Assembly: GCA_030706455.1 (NCBI GenBank)
Contig: JAUZOL010000001.1
Coordinates: forward strand, 1 to 64,000
Reading direction: 5' to 3'
Length of the DNA stretch: 64,000 bases
Origin: Bacteroidota bacterium
GTDB lineage: Bacteria > Bacteroidota > Bacteroidia > Bacteroidales > Paludibacteraceae
Shown here piece by piece: positions 6,456-16,653 of the stretch. The first letter of the stretch is position 1. Each line of letters begins with the position of its first letter. A program made the position numbers and the translations under genes. The notes below the pieces were generated by a model. The model worked only from the letters and a program-made list of their open reading frames with translations. It was not told the origin of the DNA and did not search any database.

Positions 6456-8759
6456 CTATTTCAACACAAATTCTTCATTCAGTGTATTTTGTGAATTTCC
6501 GCCAACAAATACGCCAAACTTACCCGGTTCAACAGTCCATTCCATTTTACTGTTATGGTATTTCAAGTCTTCCGGTGTCAGGGTCAATGTTACGGTTTTC
6601 GTTTGTCCCGGTTCAATAGCCAGTTTCTTGAAGCCTTTCAATAAACGTGTCGGCTGACAAACCGAGGCATAGTAGTCACGAATGTAGAGCTGCACCAACT
6701 CTTCCCCGCTTCTGTATCCTGTATTTTTCACATCCACACTCACCTGTAACTTCCCATCTTTTGTCAAAACGTTCTGACTCAACCGCAGGTTCGAATATTC
6801 AAATGTGGTATAGCTCAGTCCAAAACCGAATGGGAACAGAGCATCATTAGAGACATCGTTATAACGGGAGCGAAAAAAATCACCCGGATGTTCCGCCAAA
6901 GGGCGGCCGGTATTCAATTCATTGTAACACAGCGGCACCTGTCCGAGCACACGCGGAAAAGAAACCGGAAGTTTACCCGAGGGATTGTAATCACCAAAAA
7001 GCACGTCAGCAATTGCATTTCCAGCCTGGCTTCCCAAAAACCAGGTTTCAACAATTGAAGGAACATTATCAGCAACCCATGAAATGGTCAACGGGCGACC
7101 ATTCGTCAACAAAACTATCACTGGTTTACCCAGTTTAATTACCTCCTTCAACAGTGCTTCCTGATTTCCGGGAATATTAATATTGGCCCGCGAATGCGCC
7201 TCTCCGGTCATTCCTCCCGATTCTCCAAGAGTCATAACAACCACATCCGCCTGCCGGGCTATATCCAGGGCTGGTGTAAAATCTTCCGGGGCATTTGCCT
7301 CAATCTCACACCCTTTTGCATACAATACTTTAGTTTGGGACGATACCGCCGATCTGATTCCTTGCAGAATACTCACGGCATCTTTTGCATCACCACCGCC
7401 ACCCCAGCATCCGATCATATCGCCCTGGCTATCGGCCATTGCCCCGATTACAGCAAGGGTTCCGATACTCTTTTTCAGTGGCAACAAATGATAATCATTT
7501 TTCAACAAAACAATAGATTTACGTGCCATATCACGTGCAGCGGCTACGTGTTCAGGCGTGAGGAGTTCTGTTTTTTCTCGTTGCTCATCGCAATAACGAT
7601 ACGGATCCTGAAACAGGCCAAGTTCGTATTTGATTCTCAATATTCGACGAACAGCGTCATCAATTACTTTTTCCGGAACCAAACCTTTACGGACTAAATC
7701 AGGCAAGTTCTGCAAGAACTGATTACTTCCCATATCCATATCAAGCCCTGCATTTGCGGCAGCCCTGGCAGCTTCTATTCCATCGGCGGCCAGGCCATGC
7801 GGGATAAGCTCACCAACAGCTCCGGCATCAGAAACTACAAAACCGTTAAAGTTCCATTCGCCTTTCAACACCTTACGAAGTAAAAATTCGTTGGCCGTAG
7901 CCGGAACGCCATTCAACGTATTAAACGAAGACATAAATGTGGCTGCTCCGGCATCCACAGCCGCTTTGAAAGGTGGCAGGTAAGTATCTCTCAAGGTAAT
8001 TTCCGACATATCCACGGCATTATAATCGCGACCGGCAATAGCAGCGCCGTAAGCTGCATAATGCTTGGCACAGGCAGCAATAGTATTGTTCTTGCTCAAA
8101 TCATCGCCCTGAAAGCCTTTTACACGTGCTTTAGCAATCTGAACACCCAGATAGGTATCTTCTCCTGCCCCTTCGGCAATTCGTCCCCAGCGGGCATCGC
8201 GGGCAATATCCAACATAGGAGCAAAAGTCCAGTTTACGCCCATGGCAGAGGCTTCGATGGCTGCAATGCGGGCTGAGCGTTCCATCGCTGATAAATCCCA
8301 ACTGGCAGCCTCTCCCAATGGAATTGGGAAGATCGTTTTCATCCCGTGAATAACATCCAGCCCGAATATCAATGGGATATGCAACCGCGTCTCTTCAACG
8401 GCAACCTTTTGAATCTTTCTTATTCCATCCACGCCGGCAAGATTCAACACGGAACCGATTTTTCCTTCACGCATTTCCTTTCCCTGATCGCTCAGGGGAT
8501 TGATAGGACCGGTATTGGCAAATGTGCCACCAACCTGATTCATCTGTCCTATTTTCTCTTCCAGAGTCATGCGTTTAAGAAGATCATTGATAAAGCGTTC
8601 CATCTTCTGTTTGCGCGCTGCTTCTGTAGACTGAGAACCAGAAGTATGATTGCCCGCATTGGAAACCGGCGACAACAACAAAGCTCCCACAATCAACGCC
8701 AACTGAACATGAAAAAATCTTGCCTGCATTCTTTTAATACCAATTTCAATAAACTTCAT
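6456..8759 (-). CDS. bglX: GH3 beta-glycosidase, BglX-like
   Basis: A 767-residue exported GH3 enzyme, nearly the length of E. coli BglX (765). The N-terminal barrel holds 'KHYAAYG' near 232-238 and the nucleophile Asp311 in 'FVVSDAGAV'. The second alpha/beta domain and a C-terminal Fn3-like domain with 'PFGFGLSYTTFEY' follow. 'FPRVLGQVPLCYNELNTGRP' is typical of the BglX branch. It should remove terminal beta-linked glucose, galactose or xylose in the periplasm; the exact sugar is unknown. An alternative ATG at 8729 gives a shorter signal peptide. It starts 26 bp below the GH31 gene in TU1. Confidence 0.88.
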   Translation of the reverse strand: MKFIEIGIKRMQARFFHVQLALIVGALLLSPVSNAGNHTSGSQSTEAARKQKMERFINDLLKRMTLEEKIGQMNQVGGTFANTGPINPLSDQGKEMREGKIGSVLNLAGVDGIRKIQKVAVEETRLHIPLIFGLDVIHGMKTIFPIPLGEAASWDLSAMERSARIAAIEASAMGVNWTFAPMLDIARDARWGRIAEGAGEDTYLGVQIAKARVKGFQGDDLSKNNTIAACAKHYAAYGAAIAGRDYNAVDMSEITLRDTYLPPFKAAVDAGAATFMSSFNTLNGVPATANEFLLRKVLKGEWNFNGFVVSDAGAVGELIPHGLAADGIEAARAAANAGLDMDMGSNQFLQNLPDLVRKGLVPEKVIDDAVRRILRIKYELGLFQDPYRYCDEQREKTELLTPEHVAAARDMARKSIVLLKNDYHLLPLKKSIGTLAVIGAMADSQGDMIGCWGGGGDAKDAVSILQGIRSAVSSQTKVLYAKGCEIEANAPEDFTPALDIARQADVVVMTLGESGGMTGEAHSRANINIPGNQEALLKEVIKLGKPVIVLLTNGRPLTISWVADNVPSIVETWFLGSQAGNAIADVLFGDYNPSGKLPVSFPRVLGQVPLCYNELNTGRPLAEHPGDFFRSRYNDVSNDALFPFGFGLSYTTFEYSNLRLSQNVLTKDGKLQVSVDVKNTGYRSGEELVQLYIRDYYASVCQPTRLLKGFKKLAIEPGQTKTVTLTLTPEDLKYHNSKMEWTVEPGKFGVFVGGNSQNTLNEEFVLK

Positions 8760-8785
8760 AACAATATTATTAGCCTTTCAAACAC

Positions 8786-11437
8786 TTATTTTTCAACAAT
8801 ATAATCAAGGCTTTTTTCAATTGTCTCTTTCGAAACCGGTACATTCGGAATAGTACGGATAGCATCCGGCAATAAGGAATAGTTTTTATTGAACGTTTGA
8901 ATCAACTTTGCAAAATCTTCCGGGTGATACGCAATCTGTACATCTGTCTGATTGGTTAATGCTATAATTTCAGGCAAAGCATCACCTCTGTTCCAGTTGT
9001 TCTTGATACAGTCAGTTGCCAATTTAAGTCTGCTTATTTTGCCAACCACGCCATCCACACTTACAGCATTGGCCGGAAAACTCACGATACATTCAAAAGG
9101 TTGGTCACATGCAACCTGTGGCATGGTAACATGGGCTGTCAAATCCCGTGCGGTATAACTCCATGTATTTTCTTTATTGCAATCAGAATAAGCCACCTGC
9201 TGACCGTTCACCGCAATATTTTCAGGCATTGATATACCATAGAAGCGAATTTCCAGATCTCGTTTTGCTGACATTCCGGGATATGCACCCTTACGTGGCA
9301 GAATGGTTATCTTCACCTTTCCGTCAGGCAAAACTTCTTTTTTCATCACTGTTATTCCGAATTCACCCTTTTGGTATCCCTGATCATTACCGGCATCCTC
9401 GTAAAGTTTACCTTCAGAAGCGTTATCTCCCGGAAATACACTTACTACCAATCCATTCACCGGACGTTCCAGATTATCTACTTTGTCATACATCGGAATA
9501 ACGGATCCTGCTTTTACATAAATGGGATATTCGTCCAACAGAAATTTACGATCAACCGTTTGGCCGCCTTTCAACATTGTTCCGGTCTTCCATTCGTACC
9601 AATCAGTCCCTGCAGGAAGCCATACTTTCACTGTCGAGAATTCATTTTTAGCTGGCGAACCAACAGGAGCTATCAATAAATTGTCGCCAAACATATATTC
9701 GGTCTTAAAGCTATAGGCTTCCGCAGCATTGGGATAATCATAATACATTGGACGGCAAAGAGAAATACCGGTATCGTAATCTTCCTTCGCCATTGTATAG
9801 ATGTAGGGAACCAAAGAATAACGCAGATTAACCGCATCCAGCAATGCCTTCCTGTAGTTATACGGGAAAAGCCAGAGATCCTTTTTAATACGAATATCTC
9901 TTGTTGAGTGAGTTCTGAAAATCGGGCTCAAAGCGCCGTACTGCATCCAACGAACATACAATTCAGGATCAACGCGAAAATTAGGATCGGGGTTTTTAGA
10001 GAAGTGACCGCCAAGGTCGTGACTCCAATAGCCATACAACACATTCGAAGCGGTAGATGTAAAATAGGGCTGGAATTCGAGTGATGACCAATCAATGATT
10101 ACGTCGCCCGAAAAACCGATCTGATAACGGTGGTTTCCAAGACCTCCCCAACGGTGATACAACATCGGACGTTGCTCTCCCTGTCGCTCCATATCGCTAA
10201 AGAAACAGTAATTAAGCCACCAGGTATTACTCAGTCCGTCAACTTTTTTCGAATCCGGCCACTGCTGCCAGTCGAGCCACCAGAAGCTTACCCCTGCCTT
10301 TTGCATGGGGTGCAACACAATGTCAAACAAATTGCTCATGTATTTTTTGTCCGCCGCCTCGAAAGGAATCGGAGCATGGGCAGTTGTATCGAAATTCATT
10401 GCTTTGGCAAAAGCAGAATATGGATGTTCGTCAGCCGGGATTCCTGAAGCCGGATGTAAATTCAACGTCACTTTCAGGTTCTGATTTTTCACCCATTTCA
10501 AAAAATTATTCGGTTCCGGGAACAAGCTCTTTTCCCAGGTATAACCAGTCCAACCGGCCAACTGCCCGAATGAGTCCCAGGTGTTCAGTCCCTTGGTCTT
10601 ATGCCAGTCCATATCCACCACCAGCACGTCGAGAGGAATCTTATTTTCGTGAAAATCGCCTACCAACGTTCGTAACTCGTCATCCGAATAATTCCAGTAG
10701 CGCGACCACCAGTAACCAAAAGCGAATTTAGGAGGAATGGGCACTTTGCCTGCAATTTGAGTAAATTCGTAGAGCGCTTTTTTATAATCTTTTCCGTAAC
10801 ATATAAAATAAAGGTCCTGTACATTTTTATTTGAACGGGCTTCGACCCAACTCCAATCACTTCCGTCAAACAAGAAATTCTTCGAATCGTCAATCATTGT
10901 CCATCCTTCTGTCGACAACAAGCCCTCTTCCAGATTAATCGGCGTTTTTTCATCGTATAACTGGCCTTTACAATTATCAAGTGTACGATAGGTGCCCTTC
11001 AGATTTCCGGCATTTTTCGTTCCGGGGATCCATTTCACGACCTTCTTACCGTCTTTAAACGTAATTTCCAGGTTTTTATCTGTAAAATTGCCGGTATTCT
11101 TCTTGTACTTCAAAACCAGCACATCAGTGCTGATAATCACTTGTTGTGCATTCTCCTTTTTTTTAAAAGCCGGAACCGGTAAATTTCGGTTAACAACAAA
11201 GAAAGAAGCTTTATCTGCAAACTGATGGGTACTATCCCACTCCATCCGAATCAAATTGGGAGCCAACACGGTAAAACGGGCATTACCAACTTCAACTATT
11301 GCTTTCGGATCTGCTTTTGAATTTGATGCTGCCTGAGCAACACCTGAAACAACCGTCATTACCAAGAGCACAACAACGCTCAGAGAACGAAATAAAAAAG
11401 AATTATTATTCTCCTTTTTTATATTTAATTGATTCAT
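8786..11437 (-). CDS. GH31 alpha-glycosidase
   Basis: An 883-residue exported GH31 protein. After a signal peptide (hydrophobic 18-36) come the N-terminal beta-sandwich, then the barrel starting 'FGYWWSRYWNYSDDELR' near 240. The expected nucleophile is Asp389 in 'WWLDWQQW' and the acid/base is Asp445 in 'GFSGDV'; 'YWSHDLGGH' follows. The C-terminal part carries the usual beta domains plus about 150 residues ending in helix. Family members act on alpha-glucosides, alpha-xylosides or alpha-galactosides. The 'WLDWQQW' form differs from the common xylosidase and glucosidase signatures, so specificity is left open. First gene of TU1; a leader of about 250 nt separates it from the shared promoter/operator. 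Confidence 0.85.
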   Translation of the reverse strand: MNQLNIKKENNNSFLFRSLSVVVLLVMTVVSGVAQAASNSKADPKAIVEVGNARFTVLAPNLIRMEWDSTHQFADKASFFVVNRNLPVPAFKKKENAQQVIISTDVLVLKYKKNTGNFTDKNLEITFKDGKKVVKWIPGTKNAGNLKGTYRTLDNCKGQLYDEKTPINLEEGLLSTEGWTMIDDSKNFLFDGSDWSWVEARSNKNVQDLYFICYGKDYKKALYEFTQIAGKVPIPPKFAFGYWWSRYWNYSDDELRTLVGDFHENKIPLDVLVVDMDWHKTKGLNTWDSFGQLAGWTGYTWEKSLFPEPNNFLKWVKNQNLKVTLNLHPASGIPADEHPYSAFAKAMNFDTTAHAPIPFEAADKKYMSNLFDIVLHPMQKAGVSFWWLDWQQWPDSKKVDGLSNTWWLNYCFFSDMERQGEQRPMLYHRWGGLGNHRYQIGFSGDVIIDWSSLEFQPYFTSTASNVLYGYWSHDLGGHFSKNPDPNFRVDPELYVRWMQYGALSPIFRTHSTRDIRIKKDLWLFPYNYRKALLDAVNLRYSLVPYIYTMAKEDYDTGISLCRPMYYDYPNAAEAYSFKTEYMFGDNLLIAPVGSPAKNEFSTVKVWLPAGTDWYEWKTGTMLKGGQTVDRKFLLDEYPIYVKAGSVIPMYDKVDNLERPVNGLVVSVFPGDNASEGKLYEDAGNDQGYQKGEFGITVMKKEVLPDGKVKITILPRKGAYPGMSAKRDLEIRFYGISMPENIAVNGQQVAYSDCNKENTWSYTARDLTAHVTMPQVACDQPFECIVSFPANAVSVDGVVGKISRLKLATDCIKNNWNRGDALPEIIALTNQTDVQIAYHPEDFAKLIQTFNKNYSLLPDAIRTIPNVPVSKETIEKSLDYIVEK

Positions 11438-11691
11438 GATATAAGGTATTTATTTTTAATGCTATTACAGAATAGTCCGGTGCTATTTTGTAAAATCCGC
11501 CATCGATTTTCCTGTCCAGATTCTTCGAAAGGCCTTAATGCCTATTTTTCAGATAATCACTTCAACACAAATTTCAAAAAGCTGAGTGGATAAAAAAAAA
11601 ATTTTATGTAAATACAACTTCAACAAACCACACATAAACATCTGTTAATAAGAATCGACTTAAGAATTTACAAACCCTAAATTTTTAAGTG
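11438..11691. other. Long 5' leader of TU1
   Basis: About 250 nt between the predicted start near 11686 and the GH31 ATG at 11437. It contains no protein frame and AT-rich runs. I see no clear riboswitch or terminator in it. Confidence 0.4.
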
Positions 11692-11760
11692 CAAATATAG
11701 AAGAGACATCTGAATAAAAAACCGAAGAAAATGACACTTTACATTCGGATTTTGACACAA
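11692..11760 (-). promoter_or_regulatory. Locus promoter and operator, copy A (TU1)
   Basis: Minus-strand TATATTTG at 11699-11692 fits TAnnTTTG. The upstream box is written here on the plus strand: CCGAAGAAAATGACAC (11722-11737) and ATTTTGACAC (to 11758), with the two TGACAC half-sites at 11732 and 11753, spaced 21 bp. The arms CCGAA (11722-11726) and TTCGG (11744-11748) also form an inverted repeat. No -33 element is present, as expected for an activator-dependent promoter. The box overlaps the stop codon region of the upstream GH127-like gene. Confidence 0.65.
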
Positions 11761-11764
11761 ACAC

Positions 11765-13819
11765 CTACCTGAATTTAAAGGAAATCCATGATTTTTCTGT
11801 CACAGGAAACATTGTTACTCTAAATTTCGCACATCCATAAGGCACTAAATCGACAGTTGCTTCTTTGCCATCCTTAATAGGAATTGCCGGAAGTGGCTGT
11901 GCATCTGTGGGATTCCAGTCAAACTCCTTTACCCTAACTTTTAACTGTATCGGGGCATCCAATTGCCAGAACCATTTTCCTGTCAATGTTTTTTTTATGA
12001 TTGCAATTTGGTTGGATAAATGGTCATGATCGATATCCAATGCATAATTGAATTTTGAATGTTCAACCTCTTGGTTAGGATTCACATCCGGTATTGGTAA
12101 TGCAAACAAAAGTGGTCCGTATGTCACACATTCGTATGGATTATGAATGGTTGTATCCGACGCATTTTTATAGCCTCCTTTTACAAAATAGTCAGTTTGC
12201 GGATAAATGGTTTCATATCCCTGCTGCACCTGCGCTTCCATAGGAAAACAAAGCTGAATTTTATCATTGGGATGCCAGGTTCGTGCAATTTTCACAAATC
12301 CTCTTTCTGCTTTTACTTCCACTTTCTTATTGTTTATCTTTATGGACGGATGAGCACACCATTCCGGAATTCGGAGATAAATTGGCATAGTGATTGCCTT
12401 CGACATTGTAAGCGTCATGTCAATATTATCATCGAAAGGATAAGTCGTATTACAATTGATAATGAGTTTTTCTTTTTTAATCTGTTTCTCTACGACACAT
12501 GGCCCATACAAAGTAGCTGCCAAGCCATTATCCATTGTTGCCATCCACATGCCACCGATATAGTCAGGAATAATATTGTTACAGTTTCCCACGCAGCATA
12601 AAACCTCATGACCATGATCGGTAAATTTCATATCATCCTTGCCCGGAATAACAGCTTCTTCGGGAAGCGTACTACTAAATCTGTTGAGTGACTGATAATA
12701 GCACATAGTTTTGAAATCACGCGCCATGGGAGCAGGGCCTGCATTGAAAAATATTTTTTCAATCTTATCACCCCAGTTTCTTTGGCCGGTCAAACGCATC
12801 ATCCATAAAAGCGACCACATAGAAGTCGGCACATCACAGGTTTCAATATTTCTAAAAGATCCTATTCCCGACAGGTATTCCTGGGAAGAACAGACTCCCA
12901 CAGGAAGCAAATTTTTACTTTCGCCCCATTCCAGAATTCTTTCTGAGGCATGAAGCTCCTTTATATTTCCAGTCCAGGAATACATCATGGCCGGCACTCT
13001 CAATGTTTCATAAAAAGTAACTCCATGATGGAAATCCGAAGAAACAACTCTTTTATGAAGCCATCTTTCTTCCTCATCAATAACACTTCGATTTTTGCCA
13101 TAGGCAATAATTTTATCAAGAATGGTTTTGTCCGCAGTTATAAGGTAAGTTTCCACCATCGCATCGATATTAGTTGCTCCCCGTTGCATACACTCGGTAG
13201 AGTCGCGGGAAACTCTTATCGGGAATGTTCTATACACCTTCTCAAGTGCTTGTCTTATTTCGGGTTTATGTGTAGCCTGATAATAGGAAACCAAAGCACG
13301 TCCCATAAGTCCATGTCCCCAATTATTAAACCAATCATTGACAATCGATTGAGGTTTCCAATAGATAAACGATTCACCTCCGTTCAATACACCATTGACA
13401 ACTATATCCAGACGTGAAGATGTTTTTCTGATCAGTGCTGTATCTTGTAGCATGTATCCTAATTTAACGGCCCCATCCAACCAGTAACTGCATTGTTCAA
13501 GCGGCCAACCCGTACCATCTTCATTCACGCCTCTTGCCTGAAACCCATAGCCCTTCCACCCATGTTTAAAAACATCTATGTATTCATCCAAATGTCCGGT
13601 GATCCCATTTGCAGCATCAGTAGCCCAATCTTTGAGCCAACCGGTTGGTTTTATATCACCCAACTCTAACGGAATAAAAGAAGGTAGAGCTTTTGCTGTT
13701 TTTGAATATACCTTCATCTTGTTTGCGGTATAATCAATACCCGGAGCATTTTGAGCATTTGCCTCCGACATTAAAATTGTCAGGGGCAAGAAAAAAACTA
13801 TCATTTTTAATGGTTTCAT
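11765..13819 (-). CDS. GH127-like (DUF1680) beta-L-arabinofuranosidase-type enzyme
   Basis: A 684-residue exported protein with signal peptide 1-22, an (alpha/alpha)6 catalytic domain to about 430, then beta-sandwich domains. The cysteine/metal centre of GH127 and its relatives is visible: Glu326-Thr-Cys328 in 'IETCDVPTSMW' and Cys408-Cys409 in 'VLCCVGNC'. In the characterised family member HypBA1 the equivalent Cys is the nucleophile and the others bind zinc. It most likely removes beta-L-arabinofuranose or a related pentose or deoxysugar. It is alone in TU2, with its own copy of the locus operator about 190 bp upstream. Confidence 0.78.
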   Translation of the reverse strand: MKPLKMIVFFLPLTILMSEANAQNAPGIDYTANKMKVYSKTAKALPSFIPLELGDIKPTGWLKDWATDAANGITGHLDEYIDVFKHGWKGYGFQARGVNEDGTGWPLEQCSYWLDGAVKLGYMLQDTALIRKTSSRLDIVVNGVLNGGESFIYWKPQSIVNDWFNNWGHGLMGRALVSYYQATHKPEIRQALEKVYRTFPIRVSRDSTECMQRGATNIDAMVETYLITADKTILDKIIAYGKNRSVIDEEERWLHKRVVSSDFHHGVTFYETLRVPAMMYSWTGNIKELHASERILEWGESKNLLPVGVCSSQEYLSGIGSFRNIETCDVPTSMWSLLWMMRLTGQRNWGDKIEKIFFNAGPAPMARDFKTMCYYQSLNRFSSTLPEEAVIPGKDDMKFTDHGHEVLCCVGNCNNIIPDYIGGMWMATMDNGLAATLYGPCVVEKQIKKEKLIINCNTTYPFDDNIDMTLTMSKAITMPIYLRIPEWCAHPSIKINNKKVEVKAERGFVKIARTWHPNDKIQLCFPMEAQVQQGYETIYPQTDYFVKGGYKNASDTTIHNPYECVTYGPLLFALPIPDVNPNQEVEHSKFNYALDIDHDHLSNQIAIIKKTLTGKWFWQLDAPIQLKVRVKEFDWNPTDAQPLPAIPIKDGKEATVDLVPYGCAKFRVTMFPVTEKSWISFKFR

Positions 13820-13972
13820 TCTCTATCAATTAAAATTATTGATGTCTGCTATAGCGAATTCTATCCTATTAACCATCATTTGCTTTCGGCTAAAAACCAC
13901 AGAAATATATTCTTTATTAGCCACTAAAAAGGAGGACCATATAATTATTTTCAAAAAACTGATTTTATGATG
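13820..13972. other. 5' leader of TU2
   Basis: About 150 nt between the predicted start near 13967 and the ATG at 13819. No coding frame or strong structure is seen. Confidence 0.35.
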
Positions 13973-14038
13973 TAAAAATAGAGAAATCCGAGCATAATGA
14001 CCCGAAGAAAATGACATTTTTTCTTTCCATTTTGACAG
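13973..14038 (-). promoter_or_regulatory. Locus promoter and operator, copy B (TU2)
   Basis: The half-sites TGACAT (14012) and TGACAG (14033) on the plus strand lie 21 bp apart, preceded by CCGAAGAAAA (14002-14011). The -7 element TATTTTTA (13980-13973, minus) differs from TAnnTTTG at the last base. This is the weakest copy; the right inverted-repeat arm is lost. Confidence 0.5.
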
Positions 14039-14100
14039 AATAGATGACTCTTATAAAGTGACAATTCTCCATTTTTCAAATCCAAAAATGATCAAAAAAA

Positions 14101-14142
14101 AGAGGTGCAACAGGTTGTATTAAACAAGCCCGAAGCACCTCT
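14101..14142 (-). terminator. Intrinsic terminator of TU3
   Basis: AGAGGTGC (14101-14108) pairs perfectly with GCACCTCT (14135-14142), and further pairing is possible in the loop. On the minus strand the stem is followed by a T-run (plus-strand A-run just before 14101). It lies 19 bp below the GH3 stop. Confidence 0.65.
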
Positions 14143-14160
14143 TTATTGAATAGCTATGCG

Positions 14161-16653
14161 TTAATAAACAACCTTGGCTGTTGCTAAAATATCACGGGAA
14201 TTGGTACCCGCCTGAATTTCATATTGACCATGATCTACCACCCAACTGTTTTTCTGAACATCGAAATAAGAGAATGAACTGTCATCCAATGTAAAATCGA
14301 CCTTCACAGTCTGACCGGCCTTTACAAATACTTTCTTGAACGCTTTCAGTTCGTGAACCGGGCGGGTAACAGACGGAGCCAATGGTTTTACATAAACCTG
14401 AACCACTTCATAGCCATCACGTTTACCGATATTTTTTACCAGGACACTTCCTGTTGCTGCGTGACTACCATTCTTACTAACAACCATGTTTGCATATGCA
14501 AATGTAGTATAAGACAATCCGTAACCAAACGGAAATTGTGGTTTCACCTTCTTTGTATCATAATAACGGTAGCCAACCAGTAAACCTTCCTTATACGTAA
14601 CATTCAGCTGCTTTTCAGTATCGTAATAACTGTCGTGTGTGGGATTATCACTCCATTCTTTTTCGAACGTATCGGGCAATTTACCACTCGGATTGACTTT
14701 ACCAAACAAAATTTCGGCAAGAGCGGTTCCTCCTTCCTGACCTGTGTACCAGCCATGCAACAATCCTTTCACATTTGCCAACCAGGGTTGCATATAGATA
14801 TTGCCTCCGCCATTCAAAATAACGATGGTATTCGGATTGGCTTTAGCTACGGCATTAATCAATTCACTCTGACCGCCGGGAAGTTCAAATTTACGATCCT
14901 GACCTTCCTGTTCAAACTCACCATTAAATCCAACGCAAACAACTGCCACATCAGCAGACGAAGCTGTTTGCACTGCTTTTGCTATCGACTTTCCATTGTC
15001 GGCCCATCCCAAATGGATTTCGGCACCACCGGCACGATCATAGTATTCTAGTTTAACTTCATAAGTTTTTCCTGCTTCCATGGCAACAGCCCCTATTTGC
15101 TGTGTGGCCGGCTGATCTCTCCAGCCATCGATCACAAGTTTGCCATTTACCCAAAGACGGTAACCATCATCACCTTTTGCAACAAAAGTATAAACACTAC
15201 TAACCGACGAGCGGACAAATCCTGTCCAGCGGACAGAAAACCCATCTGACGGGAAGTCCTTTACATCGCTATTCGGAGTTCCGGTTCCCCAGTTGAAATC
15301 TATTTTTTCATCGGTACGCTTAAATGCGGGATCACCCGACAAAGTCATATTATTAAAATACTCGCCTTTGAGGCCCTTAGCACTACAATCCGCATCTGCA
15401 TAGAAAACCGCATTTTGAATCATCTCTCCCACATTCTGACTTTCGCTTACACAGTCGACACTCACTTTATTGCCAACCAGATTCTTTATTCCTTCGTATG
15501 TAGTTACACAATGAAAGGGCATAGTTTGTGAGCTTCCACCTCCAAATACATATTGATTGGCATTCGGTCCGACAACGGCAATCTTTTTAATTTTCGTATC
15601 GTTCAAAGGAAGAATATTCCCTTCATTTTTCAATAAGACAACGCCTTCCCTGGCCACTTTTAGAGCGACATTGGCACTGGCGGGATTATCCAAAGGAATA
15701 CGTTTATCCTGCTGTGAACGATCATAAAATCCGTAACGGAAGATAATTCTGAGGATACGGCTCACTTTTTCATCAATCAACGATTCAGAAATGACTCCGT
15801 TTTTAATAGCCGGAATCAAAGTGGCCCGGTTCATGTGGTCGCCCGATCCCATTTCAAGATCCAGCCCCCCTTTAGCGGCTGCAATTCCGTCATAAGTTGC
15901 CCCCCAGTCTGACATCAGGATTCCGTCGAAACCCCACATTTTTTTCAGAATATCATTATTTAAGTGACTGTTTTGGGTGGCATGTTCTCCATTGAGCAAG
16001 TTATAAGAATCCATTGCCGTAGCAACTTTTCCTTCCTTAACAGCAGCTTTGAAAGCAGGAAGATAAATCTCTTGAAAGGTTCGTTCATCAATATTAGAGC
16101 TGACCTTGTTACGATCCCATTCCTGTTCGTTTCCGGCATAATGCTTGATACAACCCGCTACTCCTTTACCTTGTAATCCTTTGATGTAAGCCACTGCCAT
16201 TCTTCCGGCCAGATAAGGATCTTCGCCCATATATTCAAAATTGCGACCACCCATAGGAGCACGACAAATATTCACCCCCGGAGCCAACAAAATATGCACG
16301 CCACGCGCGTGACAATCGGAAGCCAACGCTTCGCCCAGTTCTTTCAGCAGGCTCACATTCCAGGTCGATGCCGCTAAAACCGTCGCCGGATAAGCGGTCG
16401 ATTTACCGTCATTGCGTGACCCTACCGGTCCATCGCTCGTTTTAATGGCAGGTATACCCAAACGAGGTATAGCACGTATATAATAGTCATTTGCACCACC
16501 CAGATAGTCAATTTTCTCTTCCAATGTCATTTGAGAGAGTATCGACTTAATTCTCTTTTCAACAGGCTGTTTCGAATCCTTGTAGGCTTGTGAAAAAGCT
16601 ACCCCGGATACTAATAGCATAAAAAAACAAATACGCACGCATCTTTTCATCAT
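14161..16653 (-). CDS. GH3 beta-glycosidase with inserted PA14 domain
   Basis: An exported GH3 enzyme of 830 residues. The ATG at 16653 is chosen because it gives MMKRCVRICFFMLLVSGVAFS; an ATG at 16722 would add 23 residues with no purpose. 'CIKHYAGNEQE' and the nucleophile Asp249 in 'LMSDWGAT' mark the barrel. A PA14 carbohydrate-binding domain (about 445-580, 'LKGEYFNN', 'DDGYRLWVNGKLVIDGWRD') is inserted in the second domain, as in Kluyveromyces-type beta-glucosidases. The C-terminal Fn3-like domain is almost the same as that of the 17201-19750 GH3. It stands alone in TU3 with its own operator copy and a leader of about 340 nt. Confidence 0.87.
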   Translation of the reverse strand: MMKRCVRICFFMLLVSGVAFSQAYKDSKQPVEKRIKSILSQMTLEEKIDYLGGANDYYIRAIPRLGIPAIKTSDGPVGSRNDGKSTAYPATVLAASTWNVSLLKELGEALASDCHARGVHILLAPGVNICRAPMGGRNFEYMGEDPYLAGRMAVAYIKGLQGKGVAGCIKHYAGNEQEWDRNKVSSNIDERTFQEIYLPAFKAAVKEGKVATAMDSYNLLNGEHATQNSHLNNDILKKMWGFDGILMSDWGATYDGIAAAKGGLDLEMGSGDHMNRATLIPAIKNGVISESLIDEKVSRILRIIFRYGFYDRSQQDKRIPLDNPASANVALKVAREGVVLLKNEGNILPLNDTKIKKIAVVGPNANQYVFGGGSSQTMPFHCVTTYEGIKNLVGNKVSVDCVSESQNVGEMIQNAVFYADADCSAKGLKGEYFNNMTLSGDPAFKRTDEKIDFNWGTGTPNSDVKDFPSDGFSVRWTGFVRSSVSSVYTFVAKGDDGYRLWVNGKLVIDGWRDQPATQQIGAVAMEAGKTYEVKLEYYDRAGGAEIHLGWADNGKSIAKAVQTASSADVAVVCVGFNGEFEQEGQDRKFELPGGQSELINAVAKANPNTIVILNGGGNIYMQPWLANVKGLLHGWYTGQEGGTALAEILFGKVNPSGKLPDTFEKEWSDNPTHDSYYDTEKQLNVTYKEGLLVGYRYYDTKKVKPQFPFGYGLSYTTFAYANMVVSKNGSHAATGSVLVKNIGKRDGYEVVQVYVKPLAPSVTRPVHELKAFKKVFVKAGQTVKVDFTLDDSSFSYFDVQKNSWVVDHGQYEIQAGTNSRDILATAKVVY

